From the NCBI GenBank assembly GCA_032173965.1, contig JAVUNC010000025.1, forward strand, positions 17,560,001 to 17,624,000: a DNA stretch of 64,000 nt. The letters are read 5' to 3'. Under the pieces are notes generated by a model. The model was not told the DNA's origin, made no database searches, and saw nothing but the letters and a program-made list of their open reading frames with translations. The position numbers and the translations under genes were made by a program. The stretch is from Sitta carolinensis (Eukaryota; Chordata; Aves; Passeriformes; Sittidae). Each line of letters starts with the position of its first letter. Positions within the stretch are counted from its first letter, which is position 1. Below are positions 48,801 through 58,937 of this stretch, in pieces.

Positions 48801-51800
48801 AAAGGGCCATAGAAGGACTTGTGGGAATTTAAAACCATTTCTAAGACAGATTAGTTGAGCTCTTACCATTTTCCTGCTCTTACAGGAATTAATTTCACAG
48901 GGCATGAGGCAGCAGAGGCGGAAACCCTACAGGACGTCTCAGGCTGAAAGGCTATTTAAATGGTAATGAACTTCAGTGGATGACAAAAAATAGTGACTGA
49001 TCAGAGGCACACCAGGAGAGGGGCTATCTGGTGTAAAGCTGCTGGGAGCAGCACCGGGGCTTCTGTTCCCTGCACACATCTCCCGTCACCAAGCACACAA
49101 GAGGGGTTAATCCTGCTGGCAGGGAGGAGGGCTGTTTGGAGCCGGTGGACAGCAGGAGGACAATGCTGACCACGGGAGGCTCTGAGCTGGGCACAATGAG
49201 GGAGGGTGGTGTGTCCGGAGGCTGGGGCAGTGTCAGGCTCAGCTGGACCAGCGGGTGACCCAGCCTCGACCACCCTTCCTTAAGTGTCATCGTTTTCCCG
49301 AGGGCATTTCCTCCACCCTAATGTGGTGTCACCCTTTACAGCCAGTCAGATGAAGTGACTTTATTTTAGCGTGTCCAACACTGTTATTGCTGCCTCCTGG
49401 GAAGTTGCAGCGCTGATGATTTATGGAGCCTACTGCTCCCACCGAAGAAGGGGCATGCTTTGTTTGGGACCACCATTTGTCACACTAGAGCTGAGATGTC
49501 CCAGAAAAACACATTTTGTTTGCTCATGTGGTGCTGTTGCTCTGGTGTTACCTTCCCATCCCTTCTTTGCCAATTGTTTTTTGCAAATTTCAAAAGAAAT
49601 TTGCTGATCCTCCACTCATGAAAAGCACTTCAGGATCTGATTGCCTCTGACTATAGGAGTGGGCTTCCCAAATTCAGGGGGCATCTTTAGTGTGTGTTTA
49701 AGCACCTTGCTGGGTGGAAGTCAGAGGGACAAAGATTACAGATCTTTCTTTGCAAGCCTCCCAATACTCCTCCTCCCCATCAACTTTGTCAATGGCAAGA
49801 GCAGGCAGGGAGTTACATAGCCTGAACTGTGCTAGGACTGATGACTAGACTGTAACTCAACACTGAGTTTGACATCCTTCTTCCTCCACAAAGTGAGCCT
49901 GGCACCTCTGTTGGAGAGGTTATATTGTGGAGTGGGAAAACAAACAATCCAGCCAATTAGTGAGGGGGAAATAAAGCAGAGCAGAAGCTGCTTATCAGAG
50001 ATCTGCATTTTGAGAGAAAATTCACTGAATCTTGAGGAAGAAAGGATTCTCTGCAGTGTTTCAAGCGCTCTCCTGACAATCCCATCATGCAGGAGCTGGG
50101 GCTGGGAGCTGGGCTCCTTCCTATTGTGAATACTGGATTTGAAATATTAACATAACAGGAACCCCCAGACTGAAGCAGTGCTGCAAAGCTACAATTAAAA
50201 CAAAGCAAAACACATTAGTCTGACTGGCACAGATAGTTGTGAATTGTGATTTTAGTAACAGTAGAAATGACTCAAAGCCCAGAGAACTCAAAGTCCAGAA
50301 CTCTGGAAGAGCCTGAGGCAAAGTTTTCCCTCATCCCAGTCAGTCTGGAGAATGTCTGAAGTTCAGATCTTAATTGTGCCGAAGTTTGCAGTGTTTAGAT
50401 TCACATGCCTTGTAATACAATGGATTTGGCTAACTCTCCCTTACCTTCATGAGACTTTTGATTTTGTTTGGATCAGTTTCTGGGAGGACAGAGGAAGAAC
50501 TGTGTGTCTTGGTGCAACTAGATTAAGAGCTGTATGCTTTTAATTTTTTTTTTTTTAATAACTTGAAAACATCATCAGTCCAAGCATCTCCAAGGTTTTC
50601 CCAAGCAGCAGTGAAATTAACGCTACCTGCTCTTCTCCCTGGTTCACCTTCCTAGTGCCTTGCATTCACTAATCACATGCCAAGACATTATTGGCATATC
50701 TGAAGAAGATTCCCAACAGCTGGAGGGCCACATTATATTTTGGGTGACGTCTCAGGGTCCAGCTCCTGCCTTGACAGGACGAGATCAGTCCCTGAGCTCT
50801 CGTACCAGCTTTGCTTTCACAGCGGAAGGCAGACGGTGAGAGCAGATGGAATGCACCCCTTCCCTGTGCCAGGGGATGCTCCCGAGCCCCGCGGACCGCC
50901 CCGGGACGTGCAGGGAGTGGCTCCTCCCACGGTACCTCCGTTAAGGGAGGGAAGGGGCATGCCCTGCCCATCGACAGGAACACGGCTGCTGCATGGGGAG
51001 GAAGAGAGAATAAACACTACAGGGCCGAAGACGGTTGATCTAAAATTGCCTTCAAACTGCCCTGATCAGCCACGGAAAGCCCCAGGACAGGTACTACTGC
51101 TCGGTGGTCAGCAAGGCCAGGTCCCCTGCCAGTACTTCATCTCTGCTGTGTCAAACTCAGCACATCTGTAGGGGATAATCTAGTTCAGCTTGTAAACCTG
51201 AAACTGAGAACTGTATTACAGGGCACATTGAGGCTGCCGAAGCTGTATGAGCAAAGTTTTCTAAATACACAAGAGGTAACCTCTCTGTGGCCAAGGTGGC
51301 TCTATCAAATTCTGATCTATTACTCCAGTCAACAACCCTTGATGAATGGCATATGACATAAATCTATTTTTCCCACAGTTTGAGGTGTTTCTCTCTCCAC
51401 TATCCCTCAGATTTTGTAGGGATTGAAGGTGTATCACAACTCCTGAACCTGTGAGGAAAAAGATATCTATGCTCACAGAGCTGCTTGACAGATAGTAAGC
51501 CTCATGCCAGATTTGATTTTCATCAGGAAAAATACACGGAAGAGTCTGAAAAACCACTAATAGTTTTAAGTAAAAGGTAACCCAGTTAAATTGAAAAAGT
51601 CGGGCAGCAAAGGGAATACAAGGAGTGTGTAAGTTATAACAAAAGGTGGTTGGGACCTTCTGTGTTACCACACTGAAGTGCAGATCTGCACTGTGAGCAT
51701 GAAGTTACATGGGAATTTCAGCCCAATATTGAAGTAAAATGACCAGAGGTCACACAAACTTGACTTTGAGAAGTCACTAATCTGAACATCTTACATGAGA

Positions 51801-52944
51801 CATAAAACTGCAGCTGGGACAAGAAACTTTTCACATCTCTGCAGGGGCTTGAAGTGTAGCAGTATTTTATAGGCAGAACACAAGCCACATGTTGGGACTT
51901 AAAGAAAAGCAGAACAGTGAAATACTCTGAAGGACACCTGCCAACGGTACAGAAACACCTCAGGAAAACACAAAGAACTAAAAAAATAACAGTACAAGAA
52001 TTAGAACATGTAGAACACAACCACTACCAAGGAATGAAAAAGACCTGAAACTAACATCTGGATCGTTCTCTGCAGCATCTTCTTCCCCCAGCAAGCTACC
52101 CAAAACCTGCCAAGCCACACTGCAGGGCAGCACAGCTTCTGTGCTGTGCCTGCTGAGGTTTCAGTGCACAACACTCCACCTAGTGAGGACACAGGCTGTA
52201 CTGCACATTCAGCATCCAAGGTAAGTACGGATGGACTCCAGAAACAAAAAAGCCTGGAAGAGAAGACAACAAACCCTTTATAATTACACTGCCTCGGTGC
52301 TGATAAAACATCACTCACACTCAAAGGCCCATCAGATGAGAGTACAGCCTCTCCTCTATGTGCAGAAACATTTTCTTCCAGCGGCGCCTCATGAAGTGAC
52401 TGTAAGAATGTAACTGAAGTGCCATCACTAGGCCTTCATCAGCTGGCAGCTGCTCAGCCCTCCCTCACAAGGCACTGACATGAAGCTCCCTGACTTCACT
52501 GGAAGTTCAACTTCAAACCAACATACTCTTTCTGATGATCGAAACAAATACACTTCTAGTGCTGCATGTCCAAAAGCTTCAATACATGGTCCTCATTGTT
52601 CAGAAAAATTATTGCATTAAATCCTAATACATAAATTTATCTGAATAAAAAAAAAATCTTTTTACACAATTTTGTCACAACAGCTAAGGGAAACCAGATT
52701 TTACATGCAGTTTTCTCAAAAAATCAGTATTAGTTCTTTTTCAAATCAGCAGAAGTGTTATCATATCATTCAGTAGTTACTGCAAATCCCAACTTGAACA
52801 ACACTATCACCACAAGTGTACAGCTTAGGAAAAGGAAAGTGCCATTCCAAAACTGAATTTTATTAAACTATGACTCAGCATACACCAATTTTTCTGTTAA
52901 CTAAGTTAACATAAAAGGGTGTGTAATTTAATTCCACACCATTT
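45860..52944. other. Gene-free stretch between the 45.7-kb GC patch and the EXOC8 3' end
   Basis: No recognised gene or repeat family. Conserved-element-like, homeodomain-motif-rich sequence lies at about 47560-47860. Confidence 0.65.
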
Positions 52945-52962
52945 TCTTTATGCTGTTTTACT

Positions 52963-52968
52963 TTTATT
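52963..52968 (-). terminator. Candidate EXOC8 polyadenylation signal AATAAA
   Basis: The minus strand reads TCATAATAAAAG and is followed about 25 bases later by the GT-rich ATGGTGTGG. It lies 2.6 kb past the stop codon, a plausible distance for this gene. Several other hexamers exist upstream, so this is the best candidate and not proven. Confidence 0.45.
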
Positions 52969-53527
52969 ATGACTTTAACAGATTCACAAGTTACAAAATA
53001 TCAATGCCACTTACATAAGTTTATACAAATCCACACCTGTTTGAATTGTGACTGGCACAAGAACATGATGTTTGATGACTCAAATGAAAAGCCAGATTCC
53101 CTGATGCATTAAAACCAACATCAGCATAAGCCCACTCCTCCCTGACAGAACAAAGCAAAATCAGATGACAATCAGATGTCAAAAATGACAGAAGAGACAA
53201 AATCAGCAGGCTCGGTGTGCCACAGATTGATGAAGGGCTCGGTGACAGAGGCAAAACAGAGCATGTGGCAGAATTACATTCTACACTTCATCCTCTGACG
53301 AGGGTAAGCTGTACTACACCAGCTCACAATAGAAGCATGACCAAAGGCTTCTCCTTTTCAGCCTCATGTTAGTGCCTAGGAATTGGGAAACTACAATTCA
53401 GCTTCTTGCATAAAATCCCCAAGCCTCACAATAATCAGGCTAGAGTTCCAGACCTAACCCTTCTCGTAAAAACACACACACACAAAGATAAGGCTCATCT
53501 GCATTTATTCTGCTTTCTTCTGATGTT

Positions 53528-53543
53528 AAAAAAAAAAAAAAAA
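53528..53543. repeat. Poly(A) run in the EXOC8 3' UTR region
   Basis: A run of about 16 A residues; on the EXOC8 strand this is a U tract. Confidence 0.8.
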
Positions 53544-55577
53544 ATAACTGTGTTCACAGAAAAAAAAGCCACCTCTTCTCCCTCTCCTCCAAAATACCCA
53601 CCACCATGGAGAGCTCTCATTTATAATTTACTTGAAAGTATTTCTTAGATTAGGTTGACACCTTTCCCACTTTAAACATGATGACAGATTATATTACTTT
53701 GCTATACTTCACTAGGTTCTGATATCAAAAACAGTTCACTACTGAAATAACACCAATAGGACTCTCTTTGACAGAATACATTACACAAACTCTAACTCTC
53801 ACTGTCCCCATCCCTTAAAAATAGAGCTATTTCACTGGTTTTCAATCAATGTAAGCTGGGAACAACAAGTTACCCTTTAAAACCATTTTGTACGACTTTT
53901 TTTGTGAGTTGCTAGCAAACGATCCAAACACTGAAAAGCAAGTGAGCAGAGACAATAGGATGCTTTGCAAAATCTGACAGTTCAAAAGGCATTCAAAGAG
54001 CAAGAGAACAAAACCCAGCCACTGAAGTGAAAACTTAACTGAACTAGCACTATGAAAATAGGGAGAAATTAAGAAGCTGCAGTATAAGAGTTATGCAGAA
54101 CGTTTCACTAGTGATATCTTTTGTTTCTTCAGGCAGTCACAAGGCATTCATTACCATGATACAAACTGCAAAAGCTTTAATTTGAAAGTGTTACAGGAAT
54201 AGGATATTTAGTTATTCCAGTTAAGGACACTTTCTGAGGGACTAATGCAAGGTTCCTTAGCTGTAACGCGATTTTCTCACAACTAAGAAAGTTTGCACAG
54301 AAGTGGAAGTTTGCATACCTTAAAAGTTGAAGCTGACAGCTCTCCAAAACCAGCCTTGACACAAGACTTATTTTATTTTCACAGACATAAACTGCACGAG
54401 ACAGCCAACACCATTCAATCGAAGCATAAGAGCATTTGTACAAACTTTCCCCCTCAACATTAAAATTGCCAACCAAATCCTTGTGATTTCTGCAAAAAAA
54501 AAAAAGATATTTCTTGTTTATTGTTGTATTACAGGAAATGATGCTAGTTCTTGCAGGAGACAGTGTATATTTCAAAGTTCACACCTCTTACAAAAAGCCT
54601 CAGTCTCTTCACTAGGTGCTGCTTCTCTACAGCAAAACTAGCATTCCATTTCTTCCAAATGAAACAGCCCCTTCAGTCCCTCTCCCTGCCCTGCATGTCT
54701 CAAGAGCATTTATGCCTCTTCACTACGGCTCCAACCAGGAGACAACAGCCATAATGCATTTGTGACAGCACCTCAAGCAATAGTGCACACTTCACTAAAT
54801 GGACATGACCCCAGTTAGATCAATGAGAAAACATGGAAGAGGAACACAAAGAGGAAGAGAAGCAATTTACTCTCACTTCTCTTGAAGGGAACAAATGGCT
54901 CTGACAGCAGGTTTGTTTTCAGACAGCTGTAATTTAGGCTGACAGGCGAGCTTACTAAACAGAAGAAGTTCCTTCAGCCAAACACCAGAACCTATACTAA
55001 AACCATTTTTATTTCAGTCTGCTCTGAAATGCATGAAGATAATCTCAATGTTAAAGAAAAGTCTGCATCGCTACCACAAAAATCACATTGTGCAAACCCA
55101 TGTCATTTATCTGCAGCGCTGAGTCACATCTGGATCGTGGATGTGCCTTACTGAATACCACACCCTGGGAATGCTTCAGCACTTCCCCTTCTACCAGAAC
55201 ACTGCCTTAAAAAAGAATTGTTACTGAGACATGATGAGAACTGATCCTTTCCTGTCATCTGCTGTATATGTATGTAAGACTTTCACAAACAATGGGCCAA
55301 AATTTGTGTATTACAGCTACTTCCCAAGTCCCAAATACTACACAAGACTTCGTACAGGATATGCTGTCCAAGGACATGTGACCTCCACCTTCTCACTTCC
55401 CTACACCCCATCCACCAAGTAAGCATTGCATGTTTGCAGGCACTGATTCAAAGTCTTCAGCTTCTGGAAAGCAGCAGATAAGAGTTCTGCATCTTTCAGG
55501 GACTAAAAGAAACCCTGTTCAGTTCACCTGTTCAATGTACAACATCTTCAGTAAGTGCTGCCACATTGTTCCCAGGA

Positions 55578-55603
55578 ACAAGGAACAGTTAGGAACAGTT
55601 AGG
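55578..55603. repeat. Tandem GGAACAGTTA repeat just after the EXOC8 stop
   Basis: GGAACAGTTA is present twice in tandem, preceded by a partial GGAACAA copy. Confidence 0.75.
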
Positions 55604-55609
55604 TTCACT

Positions 55610-56218
55610 TCACACCACAGAGGTGGTACTTTCCGGATTTACACGCATCAATCTTGAGGCATTTCTCAGATCCTGTAGCTGCTTGGCTGGCTTTCCAACT
55701 CCTTCCTCAAACCTTTTTTCCACAACAGGAAGGACAGTTTCATACAGGAAAGAGGCATTCTGCCTAATGAATGCTTTTTTCTCAGGGTCCTGTTCACACC
55801 GTAAACTGTAATCAACATGCTGGACAGCCACCAGGATGATTTCCACAAGACTCTCCAGAAGAACCATATGCAGCTCTGGAAAGTAAAGCTTTAATGCTTC
55901 CTCCAAGAAGGCCATAGTCTGCTTAGTGAAAGCTACTACAGTGTAACTGAGGTTGACCCAGCAGTCATCACCTGTGTATTGGTCAAAATTGCCCACCCCA
56001 CAGCTCCTCATCTCCTCCCTGAGCTTCCCCAGTGCCTCTGGAGTCATCAGGTTCATCTTTCTCCACATCTCCTCAGAGTTGCGGTGCTTGGTGGCCTCAA
56101 TGATGATATCCTTGTAGCTCTGTAAAGCAACTTTGATATCCTTCACCAGGAGAGCATGAATGATGAAGGTGAGATCCAGACCAATCTCGCTCAGCTGCTT
56201 GCAGTGCTCTTTAGCTAC
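55610..56218 (-). CDS. EXOC8: EXOC8 coding exon 2 (terminal)
   Basis: The acceptor TTATCCCAG|GTAGCT joins in phase 0 to give ECVK|VAKEHC, which is the uninterrupted family sequence. The exon encodes 202 residues and a TGA stop, including LDLTFIIHALLVKD and VNLSYTVVAFTKQT, and is nearly identical to human EXOC8 as I remember it. Base composition is ordinary, unlike exon 1. Confidence 0.96.
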   Translation of the reverse strand, partial: VAKEHCKQLSEIGLDLTFIIHALLVKDIKVALQSYKDIIIEATKHRNSEEMWRKMNLMTPEALGKLREEMRSCGVGNFDQYTGDDCWVNLSYTVVAFTKQTMAFLEEALKLYFPELHMVLLESLVEIILVAVQHVDYSLRCEQDPEKKAFIRQNASFLYETVLPVVEKRFEEGVGKPAKQLQDLRNASRLMRVNPESTTSVV

Positions 56219-58386
56219 CTGGGATAACAAAGAAAAGCAAAGGACATTATTACTGTGCAGGCTCCCTTTACATCTTACACATTTATCAAATTTATCTCAG
56301 AAAACTGAGAAGTGTAACTCATACTTATTTCTCATGCTTTAAGAATCTCCTTAATGAGAAATTAATAACTGAAAGATACACTCTGGCTGTCAAAAATACT
56401 CTGGACAATTACAGGATAACCCACTCAAACATAATTTTTTTTTTTCCCGCTCCCAATTAGCAGCTGAAAGAAAGCATAACCTGAGAAAGTCAGTCTTGCA
56501 AAGAAATTATGAAAATGTAGCTAAGGACAGCCTTGGAAAACAAAGAGAAAGTTTTGAAGTACTTATAACTCAGGCGTAGCTTATGTAAATTTTAGGACCT
56601 CCTACCAGTTAAAGGCAAATTAAGAATAAACACATTTTGCATTCCTGATAAAGGCAGGGTTTTCCTTGACACGTATTATAACCTTAAGGCTTTCTATGTT
56701 AAACTGAAAAAAACCCAAACCTCGAATGAATATTAACCTTTCAACACAGGAAACATCTCTGGAGACCCACACAAGAATCAACAACCAGAGTCAGAAAAGA
56801 GAACTTATAGCTCTGAAGCCTTCGTTCCAGCTATTGTGCCCCACCCCTCCCCTCTCTGGACTCTCTTACCTTGACACACTCTGCCGCAGTTGACAAACTC
56901 TCTTTGCTATCAAATACTTGCTTACTGAAGGCATCTACAAACATCCTCATGGACGAGCGGGCCCAGACAACGAACGCCGAGTAGCAGCCGTTGTTGCCGG
57001 CGAAGTCCGTCTCAAACTCCGGGCCGTCTCCAGGAGGCTGGTGAAGAAGACGTGGCACAGCTTGTGGATGTAGAGCAGCGTGGCGCCCTCGATGCGCAGC
57101 TGGCGGATGGCCGTGTGCACGGCGCTGGCGCGGTTCCGCAGGAACAGCTCGCACGCCTTGGTGGACTGGCCCAGGCGGATGAGCTGCGACACGGCCCGGC
57201 GGGTGGCCCGCGGGCCGCCTCGCAGCGAGCGGTCTGGGGACAGCTCGAACACCAGGACGTCGGTGAGCTGCCGGACGCGCTCGTCCACCTTGGCCCGCAG
57301 CTCCTTCACGGGCTGGCTCACGGGTTTGTCCGCCAGGTACTCGTTCAGTTTGTCCAACAGGTCCACCGCCCCCTCGAAGTCCCGCTGAGCAATGCAGACG
57401 TCCAGGTCCTCGGGCAGCTCCTGGATCCACTCCAGCGAGAGGTCAACCGCCTCCTCCTCAGCGGAGAGCTCCTCTTCCTCGTCCTCATCCTCCTCGAAGG
57501 GGTTGGTGGATTCGGGGGGCGTTGGGGCGGGCCGGGGCAGGGCCTCCTGCTCCAGGCGCCGCTTCTCGCTGAGGGCGCGGCTGCGCTTCGTCTCCTCCAG
57601 CACCTCCAGCCACTCCTTCTTGATCTTGGCGTTCTCTGCCTGGAAGATGCGGCTCTCGGGGAACATGAGCAGCTTGAACATGTCCTTCATAGGCGGGTTG
57701 TCCTTGACGTTGACCACGGCCAGCCCGTCGAGGGGGTACAGGGCATCGTAGCGGTACGCGCCGCGGCGGTTGGGCAGGGCGGTGGCCACGAGCAGGCAGT
57801 CGTTCATGAGGAAGGCGTGCACCCGCTGGATCTGTGCCATGTGGTCGGCATCGTACTCCACCAGGTCGCCGTTGTAGACCAGGTATTTGCCGGGGCTCTC
57901 GGGCAGGAGGTCGCGGCAGCCCTCCACCTTCTCCAGGAGGGTGGTGAGAGTGCGCTGCCGCCCCTCCTCGCTGGCCGCCGCATCCTTGGCCGCCAGCGGC
58001 AGGAAGGGGTCGGCGGCGGCGGCGCGGCGGGCGCCGAGCGCGGGGTCATCGCGGTCGGCCTGGAGGAGCAGGGCCTGGGTGACGGCCTCCATGATGCCCT
58101 TCTGCTCGGTGAGGATGTGGCTGAGCTGGTACATCTCGCTCTCCAGGTAGCTGATCTCCCGCGCCGTCTCGATGAACTGCCGGTAGTTTAGGTAGACGTT
58201 GCGCTTCAGGCTCTGCGCCGTCTCCTCGCTTAGCGCCTGGATGCGCTGCCGGTGCTCCTGCAGGTCCCGGTCCCCGTCCGACTGCTGCGACAGCTGCTTC
58301 ACGTACTCCCCCGCCGCGAAGCTGCCCGACTCCAGCTGCCGCCGCAGCCGGCTCCCGCCGCCGCCCTCGCCCAGCGACAGCGCCAT
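55610..58386 (-). CDS. EXOC8: EXOC8, exocyst complex subunit Exo84 (2 coding exons; 1-bp frameshift in exon 1)
   Basis: EXOC8 is one of eight exocyst subunits tethering secretory vesicles to the plasma membrane, and an effector of RalA through its PH domain. Coding exons are 58386-56870 and 56218-55610; restoring one missing base gives 708 residues (human about 725). Visible in order: an Exo84/Vps51-type N-terminal helical region (about 25-105), a PH domain (about 165-268, from KYLVYNGDLVEYDAD to EWLEVLEE), a charged linker with TNPFEED and an acidic run (about 294-312), then the C-terminal Exo84 helical-bundle region, ending NPESTTSVV. The ATG has a good context (GGAAATGGCG) and matches the usual MA(L)S-type N-terminus. 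Orthology is certain. As sequenced, the frame breaks at about residue 455 and would stop at residue 479. Confidence 0.96.
56219..56869 (-). other. EXOC8: EXOC8 intron (651 bp)
   Basis: Canonical GTAAGAG and TTTTCTTTGTTATCCCAG ends, with exact phase-0 continuity of the protein across it. No other feature was seen inside. Confidence 0.93.
56870..58386 (-). CDS. EXOC8: EXOC8 coding exon 1, carrying a 1-bp deletion
   Basis: The exon is 1517 bp; 1518 is needed for the phase-0 junction. The frame from the ATG reads correctly to FFTSLLETAR. One base is then missing in a C run at about 57019-57021 on the plus strand (CTCCGGG where CTCCCGGG is expected). The family sequence resumes in the next frame as EFETDFAGNNGCYSAFVVWARSS (shortened here at its conserved core) and runs to ECVK at the donor AAG|GTAAGA. 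The whole exon is extremely GC-rich and lies in the CpG island. Confidence 0.92.
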
Positions 58387-58641
58387 TTCCGCGCCGCAGC
58401 CGCCGCTGCCCGGCACCCGCCCGGCCGCACCGGGGCCACCGCGGCTCGGCGGCAGGAGCGGCGCCCGCGGAGACGCGCCGGGCCGCGCCGGACGGAGCGG
58501 AGCGGAGCGGAGGGCGGGGAAGGGGCGGAGCGGACGCGGCCGGCGCGCCCGGAATGACGCGCGGCAGCAGCGCCGCCGGCGGTGCTGCGCCTGCGCCGCG
58601 GGCCGTGTTCCGGCCGGGCCGGGGCGGGAGCCGCCCTCGCC
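58387..58641. promoter_or_regulatory. Bidirectional EXOC8-SPRTN promoter
   Basis: The two start codons are 255 bp apart and face away from each other, in a TATA-less CpG island. Visible elements are paired GC boxes (GGGCGGGGAAGGGGCGG, 58512-58528), a CRE-like TGACGCG (58555-58561), an NRF1-like TGCGCCTGCGCC (about 58585-58597) and an ETS-like TTCCGG (58608-58613). A short GGAGC tandem precedes the GC boxes (58495-58512). The head-to-head arrangement of these two genes is also the mammalian one, so co-regulation is likely ancestral. Confidence 0.8.
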
Positions 58642-58937
58642 ATGGAGGATGAGGATTTCTTGCTGGCGGTCAGGCTGCAGAGGGAGTGGGAAGAGCAGGA
58701 CGAGGCGGCGGCAGAGGCGGCGGAGGCAGCAGCGGCGGCAGCAGCAGCAGCAGCAGCAAAGCGCCCTGATGTCGCTTCGTCCCGCTCGTCCCTCCGCCCG
58801 CTCTCGGTGGTGGACGAGGCGTGGGAGCTGCTGGACCCCAGCCCCGACGTGCATGCCCTGTTCGTGCAGTTCAACCAGACGCTCTTCTGGGGCAAGCTGG
58901 AGGCCGTCACGGTGTCCTGGAGCCCGCGCATGACCAG
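58642..58937 (+). CDS. SPRTN: SPRTN coding exon 1
   Basis: The exon is 296 bp, ending in phase 2 at ACCAG|GTGCGG. It encodes the N-terminal helix, a polyalanine segment (11 Ala, residues 29-39) and the start of the SprT domain (LSVVDEAWELLDPSPDVHAL). The frame stays open into intron 1 for a further 950 bp because the intron repeat is made of units divisible by three. Confidence 0.95.

Larger units (their letters stand above)
52945..55609 (-). other. EXOC8: EXOC8 3' UTR (inferred extent)
   Basis: This is AT-rich, non-coding sequence downstream of the EXOC8 stop, with short A-runs, an interrupted CA tract near 53470 and a small tandem repeat right after the stop. The end is inferred from the poly(A) signal at 52963; other hexamers on this strand (near 53505, 54370, 55006) could give shorter transcripts. 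Confidence 0.5.

Noticed and set aside
57052..58191. 379-codon open frame antisense to EXOC8 exon 1
   Set aside because: It mirrors the GC-rich EXOC8 coding exon, has no family resemblance, and reads as Leu/Gly/Val/His-rich antisense translation.
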